64,000 nucleotides of DNA from Ferruginibacter sp. (GCF_028288465.1 NZ_JAQBNR010000048.1:1-64000), one strand, 5' to 3'; counted from the stretch's first letter, positions 23,333 through 33,981 are shown. Numbers and translations are program-made. Notes: generated by a model from the letters alone, not told the origin.

Positions 23333-25219
23333 TTATTTATGCTTAATAAGTACCTGCGTACTAAATACCGATCCTTTATCCGAAACATTTACTACGTAAT
23401 AACCGTTCGGGAAATTAACTGTATTAATATCGATCGACTTTTCAGTAAATGCCCTGTCCAGTATTTTTTTACCGCTGATATCAATCAATACAATTCGTCT
23501 TTGGTCAGAAAAATATTCTTCAGTGGAATACACTTTTATTAACTCATCAGCGGGGTTAGGTGTAACTTTTATTTTTTGAAAATCTGCTGTCTTTCTTACC
23601 ACCAATACCTGGCTCAGATAACTTTCGCCGGTAGCGTCGTAAGCCCTTATCCTGTAATAGGCGTCACTGTTTCCGTTCACGCGGTTATTAAAATAATAGC
23701 TCTCTTTACCTGCTTCTCCGTTTACTGTACCGGCAAGTGCCCAGTTTTTCGAATCCTCGCTATACTCTACTTCAAATTTGCCAACCAGTGTTGATGCCAG
23801 GGCAATTGACCACTTTATACTGTGCAGGGTGGTGTTGATGGCATCTGCCTTGGCGTCAATAAATTTTACAGGTAAAATGGTTCCAAAGAAAAACGGTGTA
23901 GGCCTGTTTTCGGGATAGTCGCCAGGGTCGCCATCTGCATTCAAATCTATTACATTCACTCCACCATTATTGGATGAATCAATTACCGGAAGCCGGTTGC
24001 CCGCATTGCCTATTTCACCCTTTGAAAAGGCTGTATTATAATAGATTTGATTATTGACAAGGTTAGTTGCCCTTAGATGTACCTGTAATATTACGTAGCC
24101 GTTCTGAAGATTGCTCATCAACTGGTTGTCCAGAAACATTTTATTATTGGTAACGCCATCAAATAACGGATCCAGTATTAAATTATTAGGATTTGATGAC
24201 ACGGTAACACTAACATTAGAAACATTGGCAGCCCCGAATATTGCTCCAAAATCTTCAGTTACATTAAAGTTGGTAAGCTTAACATTGCCCATATTTCTTG
24301 CCACAATTTCATACACAATATCTTGCGTTACACTGTCAATTTTTGTATTGGCCACCAACCGGTTTGACAAACCTGTTGCAGGCGTAATACTGGAATTATC
24401 AATCGGGGTTTGGCTTAATTGAAATGTTTGTTGATTCGTCATTACTTTCGTTACCAAATCATACACATAACGGAAACAACTGCCGTTGAAATTAGTGCCG
24501 GCCAATTGTATGGCTCCATTTACATAAGCCAGGGCATAACAAGGTTTGGCCATATCCTGTATAAAATTGGCAATGGCGTTTCCTGATCCGCCGTTGTAAT
24601 TGGTGATCTCATAAAACTTGCCAGGGTTGTCGCCCATTACAATAAACATTCTGCCGTTGGGCATTAAGCAAATATCGCCTGTATTCAGGGTATTGGGGAT
24701 GTGGTTGGATGGAAACCGGATTGTTTTACTTGCAAGAATAGTACCCGTTGCTTCGTCAAACCGCTCAATGATGGCTGAACTGTCCACGAGGTTGCGTATA
24801 GACCACAGATCGCCGTTAATGTCAAATTCAAAATTATTGGGTGTATAGTTATACAGATAGGTCGGTACCAGTGGCATGGTTGCCGGACATGTATACGCCG
24901 TAGGTAAACTCATATCGTATATATAAATCCGACTGTCACCCTGGTTTATGTCATTGATATAAATCTTATTATCCTTTGGATTGTAAGAAATAAATTTATT
25001 AAAAACGTCTGAAAAGGGAGGATTAACCGTACAACTTGCCATCAGGTATGCACCTGTGATGGGTTTGTTTCCAATGGAAGAAAAAGTAACGGCTGTTTTA
25101 TTACCACACGCATTAGAACCAAAATTTAAAATAGCCGTATTGATAGCCTTGCTTTGGCCGTAGCCTTTACCACAAATCAATACAATCGCTGTAACGAGGT
25201 ACTTAATTTTTTTTCTCAT
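23333..25219 (-). CDS. Secreted protein with DUF6923-like, DUF11-like and T9SS sorting domains
   Basis: 628 residues. A signal peptide covers about 1-21 (KKIKYLVTAIVLICGKGYGQ). Residues 60-270 look like a beta-propeller of the DUF6923 kind (KFISYNPKDNKIYINDINQGDSRIYIYD, PNNFEFDINGDLWSIRNL). About 290-410 resembles DUF11 (TQDIVYEIVARNMGNVKLTNFNV). A fibronectin-III-like part (SIKWSIALASTLVGKFEVEYSEDSKNW) at about 455-540 is followed by a type A sorting domain in the last ~80 residues (KVTPNPADELIKVYS ... FPNGYYVVNVSDKG ... QVLIKHK). It is exported through the type IX system. Role unknown; no enzyme motif seen. Confidence 0.8.
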   Translation of the reverse strand: MRKKIKYLVTAIVLICGKGYGQSKAINTAILNFGSNACGNKTAVTFSSIGNKPITGAYLMASCTVNPPFSDVFNKFISYNPKDNKIYINDINQGDSRIYIYDMSLPTAYTCPATMPLVPTYLYNYTPNNFEFDINGDLWSIRNLVDSSAIIERFDEATGTILASKTIRFPSNHIPNTLNTGDICLMPNGRMFIVMGDNPGKFYEITNYNGGSGNAIANFIQDMAKPCYALAYVNGAIQLAGTNFNGSCFRYVYDLVTKVMTNQQTFQLSQTPIDNSSITPATGLSNRLVANTKIDSVTQDIVYEIVARNMGNVKLTNFNVTEDFGAIFGAANVSNVSVTVSSNPNNLILDPLFDGVTNNKMFLDNQLMSNLQNGYVILQVHLRATNLVNNQIYYNTAFSKGEIGNAGNRLPVIDSSNNGGVNVIDLNADGDPGDYPENRPTPFFFGTILPVKFIDAKADAINTTLHSIKWSIALASTLVGKFEVEYSEDSKNWALAGTVNGEAGKESYYFNNRVNGNSDAYYRIRAYDATGESYLSQVLVVRKTADFQKIKVTPNPADELIKVYSTEEYFSDQRRIVLIDISGKKILDRAFTEKSIDINTVNFPNGYYVVNVSDKGSVFSTQVLIKHK

Positions 25220-25388
25220 AAATCGGCATAATAGTGGGTTGAATAGTTACTATAACGGACTCAGTATAAAAAAATTGTTGTTTTTATTTGTGCAGTTGTG
25301 TGGTAAGGCCCAAAGCCGTCAGTCTTTTCACCAGAAGAAGCGGGAATAAATGATCCGATTATTTATAAAACATACATTTCAAAGCAGA

Positions 25389-25847
25389 CTAATGGATACT
25401 GGCGTAGCTTGTTTCGTTACCGATTGTTAAGGAAAAAGTTGTTGAAGATGTATACATTTCGTCCCCATTGTTAAACACGGTTTTTATGCGATAGTATACC
25501 TTTTCTTCAGACAGGTAAGTTTTTCTGAATTTCACTTCGTAGTTGGTAGACCAGGCAGTAACATCGCTGGCTGCTATTAATTTCGAGGTTTCAAAAGTAT
25601 GGTTATCGTAACTTAATTGTAATTCAAAATGACTGGTATTACTTTCGTTTACAGCCTGCCATTTAATGGAAGCTCCGTTGGCATCTCTTTCAAATTTTAA
25701 TTCGTTTCCCTCTGCACCCATAGGTTTGAATGATACATCATTGGTAACGGTTTCCGCGTTGTTGTTAATCGTAAATTTTACCTGTGCATTCACAGACGTA
25801 ACAAGAAACGTGCAAGTAACTGCGAGAATGATTGAGATAGCTTTCAT
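25389..25847 (-). CDS. Small secreted fibronectin-III-like protein
   Basis: 152 residues with a signal peptide (about 1-21, KAISIILAVTCTFLVTSVNA). The mature part has the pattern of one fibronectin-III-like domain common in Bacteroidota cargo proteins (ASIKWQAVNESNTSHFELQLSYDNHTFE, VYYRIKTVFNNGD). Unlike its neighbours it lacks a recognisable sorting domain, so it would remain periplasmic unless exported otherwise. It lies 169 bases upstream of the T9SS gene in the same direction; co-transcription is possible. Confidence 0.65.
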   Translation of the reverse strand: MKAISIILAVTCTFLVTSVNAQVKFTINNNAETVTNDVSFKPMGAEGNELKFERDANGASIKWQAVNESNTSHFELQLSYDNHTFETSKLIAASDVTAWSTNYEVKFRKTYLSEEKVYYRIKTVFNNGDEMYTSSTTFSLTIGNETSYASIH

Positions 25848-26101
25848 AAAATCAGTTTTTAATTATGAGGTACTGATAGTATGTTTACAGCAATGATGCC
25901 AACAGCTAAAACCGTTACTGGTAAAGGGTTTCAGAATTTACTTGTTATAGATTTTTCTTTTTCAGGGAAACAAATTCCATTTTATGGAAAAAATCGGTAG
26001 TTAGTATTCTACCAGTTTACAAGCAATAACGGATACTTGCTTATTTATTAATAAACGACCCGGATAGCACTTATGGACAATCATTAATTATGCGTAGTTG
26101 A

Positions 26102-28966
26102 TTAACTAAATAAAAATTCTACGTCTTCTTTACTCAATTGTTTTACAAAGCCTTCGTTATCGCCGATTAAATTATCGCTGAGTTCTTTTTTTCTTTGCTG
26201 CAGCTGAATGATTTTTTCCTCTATCGTATCCTTACAAATCATCTTGTAAGCAAATACGTTTTTGGTTTGCCCAATGCGGTGAGTCCGGTCGATGGCCTGT
26301 TGCTGCACTGCATTGTTCCACCAGGGATCAAACAGAAATACATAATCTGCCGCAGTTAAGGTGAGACCCGTATTACCCGCCATCAGGCTGATTAAAAAAA
26401 CACTGGTAGTATTGGATGGCTCCTGGAAATCAGCCACCATTGCAGCTCTCTGCCTGGGTGGTGTACTGCCATCCAGCTGATAAAATGAAATGCCCTTTTT
26501 TGTAAAGCTTTCTGCCAGCAGGTTCAGCATTTTTGTAAACTGAGAAAACACCAGCACTTTATGATTGCCGAGGTTAGCCAGCTCTTCCAGCAACATTTCT
26601 GTTTTTACTGAATGACCGGTTGTTTGTTCTTCAGCAGGTAACAATAAAGGCGAACTGCACACCTGTTTCAATTTCATGATACCCTGCAGCACGGCTAGTT
26701 TGCTTTTGCCGAGGCCTTCAGTTTTTATATTTAAAAACAGGTTGCTTTTAATATTTTCTTTGATGCCTTCGTACATTTCTTTTTGCGAAGCATTCATGTT
26801 ACACCATAACACAGTCTCTGTTTTTTCCGGCAGGTCTTTAGCCACTTGTTCTTTGGTTCGGCGGAGAATAAATGGGGCGGTTAGTTTTTGGAGTGCAGCA
26901 ATTTTTTCTTCATTCCGGTCACGGTCTATGGCATCAGCATATTCCCGTTTAAAAAATTCTTTTGTACCGAACATGCCGGGCAACAGAAATTCAAGTTGCG
27001 AATACAAATCAAAAGTATTGTTCATTACTGGCGTACCGCTCAGGGCAATACGGCTGCGAACCTGCAACTGGTAAATAGCACGGGTACTTTGCGCTGAAGG
27101 ATTTTTTATATTATGGCTTTCATCCACTACAGCCACATCAAAAACAATGGCTGACAGTTGTTCAATATCCGACCGCATGGTGCCATAACTGGTGATGCAA
27201 ACATCCATTGTTTCAGCATTAATGGAACTGATATTTCTTGCTGCGCCATGATGAATATAACTGCGCAAATGAGGGGCGAATTTCGTAATCTCCTGCTGCC
27301 AGTTGTAAATAAGGGAAGATGGGCAAACTATCAATGCCATTCCGCCTTTTACCTGCTCCATCCGGTCAGTTATAAAACAAATCGTCTGCAGGGTTTTACC
27401 CAATCCCATGTCATCCGCCAGGCAAGCACCTGCATTGATAGCCGATAACATTTTTAGCCATTCAAACCCTTTTTGCTGGTAAGGACGCAGCGTAGCCTGT
27501 ATGCTGGCCGGCGCTTTATATACCACTTCACCCGGCTGCTGCCAGCGTTCCCAGTTTTGCCACCAGTCATCACTTACCGTAATTTTCAGCGGCTGATTTT
27601 CTGTCGGATTTTTTTGTTCGCTGATCGCCAGCCATTGCGGTACGTTCAATTGCTTTTTTTCTATCTTACTATGTTTGATGATGGTGGCATATTCAGCTAT
27701 CCAGCTTTCGGTTAAAACACCGAAGGATCCATCCTTCAGCATGAGGGCACGTTGGCCGGCAATGAGCATTTTCTGCAGTTCCGGCAACGCTATTTTTTCC
27801 TCTCCAAACTGCAGGGAAAAATCAGCCAGCAAAACCTGCGCATCTTTTTTTATAATCGTCATTTTGGTAACCGGCTTATGTGCCGAATACCTGAAGTGGG
27901 TAAGCATGTCCATACCAGCCAGTTCGATATCCATATCCAGCAGCTGGTGGTATACTTTTAAAAACCATTGCTTTTTCTGCGCTTCGGCAAACGATAAATA
28001 ATACCAGCCATTTAACTGCTTGATAAAATTGGGGTGTAAGGCAACGAGCTCCTTTTTAAAAGCAGCCTCCATTTCTTTATCGCGTTTTACAACTATGGTT
28101 TCACCGCGGTTGGTGGTTTCAAAATACTCCTTCCACTCACCCTCTGCAATATATCCATCGTATACCCATTGTGGGGTAAGTACTAAAAAAGAATTGCTTA
28201 TCTCGCTAAGTAACACCCTTCGTACTGGTGGAACCTCTATCGTGGTTACAGAGAACAAATTATTTCGCTCTACGGTGTAGCTTTCTTCGAGCCTGCTCAA
28301 AATATTTTCTGCAAGGGATGGCGCATCAGCACTGTATTGCGACGGATTTTTTTGCACCAGCCATTCCAGCGTTTGATAATCTTTTGATGCCAGTAAAAAA
28401 TACTCGTTTTTACTTTCGAGCAGGAAGTGGAAACGGTTAAAATTTTCCAGGGGATAATTGGTTCCGTTAATGGTTATGATGGTTTGCAATACCAATTCGT
28501 CTTTCTCCTTCAGCACTTCAAACTTCAAAAATGGTTTGTAGTTGCTGAAACTGCACGGGGCAGTTATCATGTTGCCTGTACTTGCATTGGGTAACTGATG
28601 ATACCATTTTACAAGGTGTGCAAATGGTTTAAAAAATTCAAAATGCTCCTGCAGTTTTCGTGCATAGGCTGCCTTTAAAAACTGGCTCAGCTGAACGCCT
28701 GATTTTTGCTGCTTATGGCGTTTGATAATATCATCTTCCATGCGATAAAGACCTTCCGGTGTTAACCCGTATAAACCCTGCTTGGCCTGGCCTGGAAGAT
28801 CGCTGTACAGCCGCAGCATTTCCCGGCTGTCGAGCTCTGCTATATCATACTTTACACCTAAAACATTTTTTGTAATGTGAAGCGAACGGAGGATGCTTTT
28901 TTGCTGGGTTAACTGCCGGGGCAGCAGCAGCAAAGCGGTTTTTTTTTCTGTTTTTCTATCGGCCAT
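26102..28966 (-). CDS. SNF2-family DEAD/DEAH-box helicase
   Basis: 954 residues. The N-terminal half (1-480) is the poorly conserved region found in bacterial SNF2 proteins. The ATPase core shows Walker A DDMGLGKT (about 520), the DExH box as DESHNIKN (about 613), motif III SGTPVMNN, and in the second lobe KVLVFSQFTKML, SLMAGNTGLTLTAADYVFLFDPWWNN and AIDRTHRIGQ. All motor motifs are intact. Such proteins remodel protein-DNA or RNA polymerase complexes (compare RapA), but no specific partner is visible. A stand-alone gene; a short repeat of the GTACAAG family lies upstream. Confidence 0.93.
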   Translation of the reverse strand: MADRKTEKKTALLLLPRQLTQQKSILRSLHITKNVLGVKYDIAELDSREMLRLYSDLPGQAKQGLYGLTPEGLYRMEDDIIKRHKQQKSGVQLSQFLKAAYARKLQEHFEFFKPFAHLVKWYHQLPNASTGNMITAPCSFSNYKPFLKFEVLKEKDELVLQTIITINGTNYPLENFNRFHFLLESKNEYFLLASKDYQTLEWLVQKNPSQYSADAPSLAENILSRLEESYTVERNNLFSVTTIEVPPVRRVLLSEISNSFLVLTPQWVYDGYIAEGEWKEYFETTNRGETIVVKRDKEMEAAFKKELVALHPNFIKQLNGWYYLSFAEAQKKQWFLKVYHQLLDMDIELAGMDMLTHFRYSAHKPVTKMTIIKKDAQVLLADFSLQFGEEKIALPELQKMLIAGQRALMLKDGSFGVLTESWIAEYATIIKHSKIEKKQLNVPQWLAISEQKNPTENQPLKITVSDDWWQNWERWQQPGEVVYKAPASIQATLRPYQQKGFEWLKMLSAINAGACLADDMGLGKTLQTICFITDRMEQVKGGMALIVCPSSLIYNWQQEITKFAPHLRSYIHHGAARNISSINAETMDVCITSYGTMRSDIEQLSAIVFDVAVVDESHNIKNPSAQSTRAIYQLQVRSRIALSGTPVMNNTFDLYSQLEFLLPGMFGTKEFFKREYADAIDRDRNEEKIAALQKLTAPFILRRTKEQVAKDLPEKTETVLWCNMNASQKEMYEGIKENIKSNLFLNIKTEGLGKSKLAVLQGIMKLKQVCSSPLLLPAEEQTTGHSVKTEMLLEELANLGNHKVLVFSQFTKMLNLLAESFTKKGISFYQLDGSTPPRQRAAMVADFQEPSNTTSVFLISLMAGNTGLTLTAADYVFLFDPWWNNAVQQQAIDRTHRIGQTKNVFAYKMICKDTIEEKIIQLQQRKKELSDNLIGDNEGFVKQLSKEDVEFLFS

Positions 28967-29097
28967 AATCAGACCGCAAATGTAGTAGATTTATCAGCGA
29001 ATGATGCCCAAATATTGACTATCATGCTTAAATTAAAAAGGCAAAGGTTAGAAAAATAATCCAAGCAGATTTATGAATGCCGTCAATAAACAGCTGC

Positions 29098-29150
29098 TTA
29101 TAACGCTGCGGTACAAGAGGGCGATGCAACGATTTTCATTATAGCTTCCT
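29098..29150 (+). repeat. GTACAAG-family repeat, copy 1
   Basis: The core GTACAAGAGGGCGATGCAAC starts at 29111 and matches the cores at 41812, 46134 and 61817 and, in reverse, 36167 and 44029. It lies between the MORN protein gene and the SNF2 gene. Confidence 0.65.
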
Positions 29151-29194
29151 GGCCCGGAACAACTTGTTTTCTTATAAAGATTATTGTTGCATCA

Positions 29195-29881
29195 TTACAA
29201 CGAAGTCTTTCCTTCCCGCTCCATTTGTTTTCTTTTCTTTTTGCTGTATTTTTTTTCGTACTCCAGTATCTCTTTCGTCTTCCCCACTTCACCCGTTACA
29301 TCTGCAGGTTTTTTAGCCACGATTGCTGTGTTATTATCTGCTTTTATCAGGCGTCCATGATCGTAGGTTTCAGCCTTAATAAATTTCTCACCCGGAGCGT
29401 AATACTTCCATACACCGTTGGGAACACTATACTGTTCTGCCTTTACAATTTTGTAACTGCTTACCTCATTGTTACCCTGCCCGTATACGGCAATGGTATC
29501 GTACGGTCTTTCAGGATCGTACCCTTTCCATTCTTCATGGCGGATAAGGTCGCCCAAAAATGTGAAGTATTCCTGCACACCTTCTTTGCCACCAGCTTTA
29601 TAATTTTCCACAGCCAAAATATCTCCGGTGCTGTTGTATTTGCGCCAGGGACCTGTCTTTTTATCATCTTTAAAATATCCTTCTTCGTCATACCCGGGTT
29701 CGCCTCTTAATTCCACCACACTAATCACCCACCTGCCCTGCTTTAAATTATTTTTATCCACTACGTTCAGTGTATCTCCCTTTGGCGACAGTATAAATGA
29801 CTTGTACTGGGCGCCGGCACAGAAAGAAAAAAGCAACAGGGTCATTATGCAAGCGGCGATTTTAAAATTGATGTTTTTCAT
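29195..29881 (-). CDS. Secreted MORN-repeat-like protein
   Basis: 228 residues from the ATG at 29881, which puts the signal peptide (about 4-23, NFKIAACIMTLLLFSFCAGAQ) at the very start; an in-frame start at 29908 adds nine residues before it. The mature part contains repeats of the type KQGRWVI, KTGPWRKYNSTGDILAVENYKAGGKEGVQEYF and PNGVWKYYAPGEKFIKAETYDHGRL, the MORN/YwqK-like pattern. The C-terminus is very basic (KKYSKKKRKQMEREGK). Exported, role unknown. Confidence 0.75.
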   Translation of the reverse strand: MKNINFKIAACIMTLLLFSFCAGAQYKSFILSPKGDTLNVVDKNNLKQGRWVISVVELRGEPGYDEEGYFKDDKKTGPWRKYNSTGDILAVENYKAGGKEGVQEYFTFLGDLIRHEEWKGYDPERPYDTIAVYGQGNNEVSSYKIVKAEQYSVPNGVWKYYAPGEKFIKAETYDHGRLIKADNNTAIVAKKPADVTGEVGKTKEILEYEKKYSKKKRKQMEREGKTSL

Positions 29882-30040
29882 ACTGCGATTTTTGTAGATT
29901 TTAAACAACGCAAATTTACCTTTTTGTTGAGTAACCAGGCATGTTAACGATTTTTTTTAACATCTGTTGTATATCTGCCCGAGCGGTTATTTTTACAGGT
30001 ATACAATACTGTATTTCAGTACATTTGAGAAAAATAGGTT

Positions 30041-31381
30041 GTGCATACAATATTAATCATCGATGATGAAGAAAAATTAAGAACACTGATGGCCCGTATC
30101 ATCCGGCTGGAAGGTTACGAAGTGCTGGAAGCGGCTACCTGTAAAGCCGCATTAAAAAAACTGGAACAGACAGAAGCCGATGTAATTTTATGTGATGTTA
30201 AACTGCCAGACGGTAACGGAGTTGAACTGATTAAAGAAATAAAGACCCTTTATCCGCGGGTGGAAATTATTTTGCTTACTGCGTATGGTAATATTCCGGA
30301 TGGTGTACAGGCCATGAAAAATGGCGCTTTTGATTATCTTACCAAAGGCAATGACAATGAAAAAATTGTTCCACTCATCAACCGGGCGCTGGAAAAAGTA
30401 CAGCTGGAAAAACGTATCGAAAAACTGGAGCAGCAGGTAGGCAAACGTTACGGGTTCGACAGTATTTTAGGCAGTTCGCCGCTGATACAGGAAGCCATTG
30501 CATTTGCAAAAAAAGTAGCACCAACCAACGCATCGGTTTTATTGCTGGGCGAGACTGGTACAGGCAAAGAGGTATTTGCACAGGCCATTCACAATGGCAG
30601 CCTGCGGGCGGGCAAACCTTTTATGGCGCTGAATTGCAGTGCATTTGGAAAGGAGTTGCTGGAAAGTGAAATATTCGGGCATAAGTCGGGTGCCTTTACC
30701 GGCGCATTGAAAGATAAAAAGGGCTTGATAGAAGAAGCCAATACGGGTACCTTATTTTTAGATGAGATCGGTGAAATGCATATTGACCTGCAGGCGAAAT
30801 TATTGCGGGTGCTGGAAACAGGTGAGTTTATCAAAGTGGGTGACACAAAACCCACCAAAGTGGACGTAAGAATTATTGCAGCAACCAACCGCGACCTGCA
30901 GGATGAAGTAAAAACCGGCAGGTTCAGGGAAGACCTTTTTTACAGGATCAATGTGTTTACTATCCTGTTGCCTTCGTTACGTGACCGGAAAAAAGACATA
31001 CCGGACCTGGCAAATAGTTTTATAAAACTATTTGCTCAGAAAAGCAATAAGCGGATCGATGGTATGAGTAAAGACTTTAGCAGTCATTTGCAAAACCATG
31101 TGTGGAAAGGAAATATCAGGGAACTAAAAAATGTAATCGAACGGGCCGTCATCCTGGCCGAAGGGTCGCAATTGACATCAGACAGTTTGCCGGTAGAACT
31201 GCAGATCAATGACACACAACAGCAAAGCGGCATGTCGGCCTTCGAATTGTCGGGTGTTGAAAAATTGCATATTCAGCGGGTATTAAATCATACCAAAGGA
31301 AATAAAACAGAGGCAGCAAGATTGCTGAATATTGGCTTAACCACATTGTACCGGAAAATAGAAGAGTATAAAATTTTTTAA
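30041..31381 (+). CDS. Sigma-54-dependent response regulator (NtrC family)
   Basis: 446 residues, start codon GTG. The receiver domain (1-120) has Asp8/Asp9 and the phosphorylation site Asp52 (LCDVKLPDG). The AAA+ domain carries Walker A GETGTGKE, the sigma-54 contact loop GAFTGA and Walker B LFLDEIGEM; all look intact. The C-terminal Fis-type helix-turn-helix is GNKTEAARLLNIGLTTLYRKIEEY. The next genes are potassium transporters, and an orphan-looking histidine kinase at 40052 closes that cluster, so this is probably its partner in place of the OmpR-type KdpE. The pairing is inference from position. A terminator follows directly. Confidence 0.92.
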   Translation: MHTILIIDDEEKLRTLMARIIRLEGYEVLEAATCKAALKKLEQTEADVILCDVKLPDGNGVELIKEIKTLYPRVEIILLTAYGNIPDGVQAMKNGAFDYLTKGNDNEKIVPLINRALEKVQLEKRIEKLEQQVGKRYGFDSILGSSPLIQEAIAFAKKVAPTNASVLLLGETGTGKEVFAQAIHNGSLRAGKPFMALNCSAFGKELLESEIFGHKSGAFTGALKDKKGLIEEANTGTLFLDEIGEMHIDLQAKLLRVLETGEFIKVGDTKPTKVDVRIIAATNRDLQDEVKTGRFREDLFYRINVFTILLPSLRDRKKDIPDLANSFIKLFAQKSNKRIDGMSKDFSSHLQNHVWKGNIRELKNVIERAVILAEGSQLTSDSLPVELQINDTQQQSGMSAFELSGVEKLHIQRVLNHTKGNKTEAARLLNIGLTTLYRKIEEYKIF

Positions 31382-31404
31382 AAAACCATTTCAAAATGAA
31401 AATC

Positions 31405-31429
31405 ACCCTCCCAAAACGGAGGGTTTTTT
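31405..31429 (+). terminator. Rho-independent terminator after the response regulator
   Basis: ACCCTCC, loop CAAAAC, GGAGGGT, then a T run: a 7-bp stem 24 bases after the stop codon. Confidence 0.85.
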
Positions 31430-31633
31430 GTATTTTTTTTTGAGGTGAATTAAGCGATGAAATTTATTAAATAATATTGCTGAAAGTTACTGCTATCAAC
31501 AGGTTTATTGATTTTGTCCAATTCACATTTACCGTACAAATAAAATGATCTTCCTTTAGCAAAGTGCTGTTATATCGGTTACACCAATAGTTGTTTTTAC
31601 GCTGTTGTTGTACATTTTTTATAAAAAAATATT

Positions 31634-33601
31634 ATGCATCCCAACTTAAAAAAAGTTACCGGCGCAGGCCTGTTAATTACCCTAGGAATTATTTTTGGTG
31701 ACATTGGCACTTCGCCTTTGTACGTTTTTTCAGCCATCATCGGCAAACGCGTTATAACAGATCAGCTGGTATACGGCGGTATCTCCTGTGTGTTTTGGAC
31801 ACTGACGCTGCAAACCACTTTTAAATATATATTGCTCACCCTGCAGGCAGATAACAAAGGTGAAGGAGGAATATTTTCACTGTATGCCATTGTTTGGAGA
31901 TACCGGCACTGGCTGTATTTTCCGGCCGCACTGGGTGCCGCCACTTTATTGGCGGATGGCATTATTACACCCCCTATTTCTGTCTCCTCTGCTATTGAAG
32001 GTTTAAATGGCTTGCATGGTCTGGAGAATATTATTGTTCCGGGTAATACGCTAACCATCGGGATAATCGTTGGTATTATTTCCCTTTTATTTTTCTTTCA
32101 GCAATTTGGTACCAAGGTAATCGGAAGTTCCTTTGGCCCCATTATGTTTGTCTGGTTTTCAATGATCATGTTTTTTGGTATTGTACAGGTTACATATTAT
32201 CCCCACATATTATCGGCTTTCAATCCATATTACGCATACGACCTTTTGAGCCACTATCCTAAAGGATTTTGGTTACTTGGCTCTGTGTTTTTATGCACAA
32301 CAGGCGCCGAAGCATTGTACAGCGACCTTGGGCACTGCGGCAGAAAAAATATACAGGTAAGCTGGATCTTTGTGAAGATTGCGTTGGTAGCCAATTATTT
32401 TGGGCAGGCTGCCTGGTTACTAAAAAGTGGAAAATCAACGCTGAATGGGATCAACCCTTTTTATGCGATTATACCCCATAGCTTTTTGCTGCCTGCAATC
32501 ATCATTGCAACGCTGGCTACCATCATCGCCAGCCAGGCACTTATCAGCGGATCATTCACATTGATCAGTGAGGCAGTAAATATGAATTTCTGGCCACGCA
32601 TTACCATTAAATTCCCCACTAATGTCAGGGGCCAGATTTATATCCCCAGTATCAACTGGATACTATGGATTGGCTGCGTAGTAATGATGTTATATTTTAA
32701 AGAATCAAGCGCCATGGAGGCTGCGTATGGCTTTTCCATAACAATTGCCATGCTGATGACAACCATGCTGATGTTCTACTACATGAAGTTTATAAAAAAA
32801 TGGAGCACCCCTGTTTTGTTGCTGATATTGGCCATTTTTCTGTCCGTAGAACTTTCCTTTTTTGTAGCTAATGTTGCCAAAATAAAACAACGCTGGATGT
32901 TTTTAATCTTTGAGATCCTGCTTGTGTTCATTATGTACATCTGGTACAAAGCAAGAAAAATTACCAACAGATTTTTACACTTTGAGTCTATCGCCCCATT
33001 TGTGCCGGCTTTGCATAATTTGAGCATTAATTTAAAGGAACCCAAATATGCTACACACCTGATCTATCTTACCAAAGCTAACAGCAATAAAAGTGTTGAA
33101 AAAAGAATTTTAGAATCCATTTTTAGTAAAAGGCCCAAGCGTGCCGATGTGTATTGGTTTGTTCACATCGACAGAACAGATGAACCTTATACCATGGAGT
33201 ATTCAGTAGAAGAAATTGTGCATGATAAAATCATCCGGGTAGAGTTTCGTTTAGGCTTTCGCATCCAACCCAGGATAAATTTGTTTATGAAAAAGGTTAT
33301 GCAGGAAATGGTGGAACACCATGACCTGGAGATTGGCATCAATGATGAAGCGCCGCTGTTGAATAAGCACAATATTTCTGCAGATATCAGGTATGTGTTA
33401 ATTCAAAAATTTCTGTCGATAGAAAACGAATTTTCATTTAAAGACAGTTTCATTCTCAACTCCTATTTTGCTATTCTCAATCTTGGTCAGTCAGATAAAA
33501 AGGCCTTTGGCCTTGAAATGGGCGATACGGCCATTGAAAGGATTCCACTGGTTGTTTCCCCGGTTGTAAGCATTCCGCTTAAACGCATTGTACACGCATA
33601 A
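31634..33601 (+). CDS. kup: Potassium transporter, KUP/HAK/KT family
   Basis: 655 residues. The family signature GDIGTSPLYVFSAI lies near the N-terminus (about 21-33), followed by about twelve hydrophobic helices to residue 440 (for example GGIFSLYAIVWRY, LGAATLLADGIITPPISVSSAIEG). A cytoplasmic C-terminal domain covers about 450-655. It takes up K+, coupled to protons in characterised members. Its length and order of motifs match the family. It is flanked by terminators on both sides, hence transcribed alone, but stands between the response regulator and the kdp genes, which makes the whole 30-41.8 kb stretch a potassium locus. Confidence 0.93.
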   Translation: MHPNLKKVTGAGLLITLGIIFGDIGTSPLYVFSAIIGKRVITDQLVYGGISCVFWTLTLQTTFKYILLTLQADNKGEGGIFSLYAIVWRYRHWLYFPAALGAATLLADGIITPPISVSSAIEGLNGLHGLENIIVPGNTLTIGIIVGIISLLFFFQQFGTKVIGSSFGPIMFVWFSMIMFFGIVQVTYYPHILSAFNPYYAYDLLSHYPKGFWLLGSVFLCTTGAEALYSDLGHCGRKNIQVSWIFVKIALVANYFGQAAWLLKSGKSTLNGINPFYAIIPHSFLLPAIIIATLATIIASQALISGSFTLISEAVNMNFWPRITIKFPTNVRGQIYIPSINWILWIGCVVMMLYFKESSAMEAAYGFSITIAMLMTTMLMFYYMKFIKKWSTPVLLLILAIFLSVELSFFVANVAKIKQRWMFLIFEILLVFIMYIWYKARKITNRFLHFESIAPFVPALHNLSINLKEPKYATHLIYLTKANSNKSVEKRILESIFSKRPKRADVYWFVHIDRTDEPYTMEYSVEEIVHDKIIRVEFRLGFRIQPRINLFMKKVMQEMVEHHDLEIGINDEAPLLNKHNISADIRYVLIQKFLSIENEFSFKDSFILNSYFAILNLGQSDKKAFGLEMGDTAIERIPLVVSPVVSIPLKRIVHA

Positions 33602-33981
33602 AAGCACTTCCTTTTGAAAAGCGACCCTTCCATTCTGGAAGGGTTTTTTATTGATTCGAAATGATGCTCTGTTATCCATATTACATACAACACAATACAG
33701 TACTGCATTACAGGTTTCACTAAACTATTTTAACAAGAAAGGCATATGGTTTGGCATCATGTAATGAAATGGGAAAAATGAAATTGCCTTTTCAACAATT
33801 CAGGCAAATGATAAAACTAGTACATGTGTTTATTAGAAGTTACTGATTTTGTGATATTGGCGGATCCTGTTTAAACCCATTGCCTAATCAATTCAAAGCA
33901 TGTGAAAATCAATATTTCCGATGATAATTATCATGGCTACAAGATTCTTCAGGCTTTCGTTTTACTACATTTTTTAAAAAA
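33602..33981. other. Intergenic region upstream of the kdp cluster
   Basis: It holds the kup terminator and A+T-rich sequence that should contain the kdp promoter. I looked for a sigma-54 promoter (GG, 10 bases, GC) in this stretch and found none with exact spacing. Confidence 0.45.
33624..33649 (+). terminator. Rho-independent terminator after kup
   Basis: ACCCTTCC, loop ATTCT, GGAAGGGT, followed by TTTTT: an 8-bp stem. Confidence 0.9.

Noticed and set aside
31430-33981. Sigma-54 promoters for kup or kdp
   Set aside because: I checked GG pairs upstream of kup (31430-31633) and of kdp (33645-33981) for GC at the exact 10-base distance; several near misses (off by 2) but no match.
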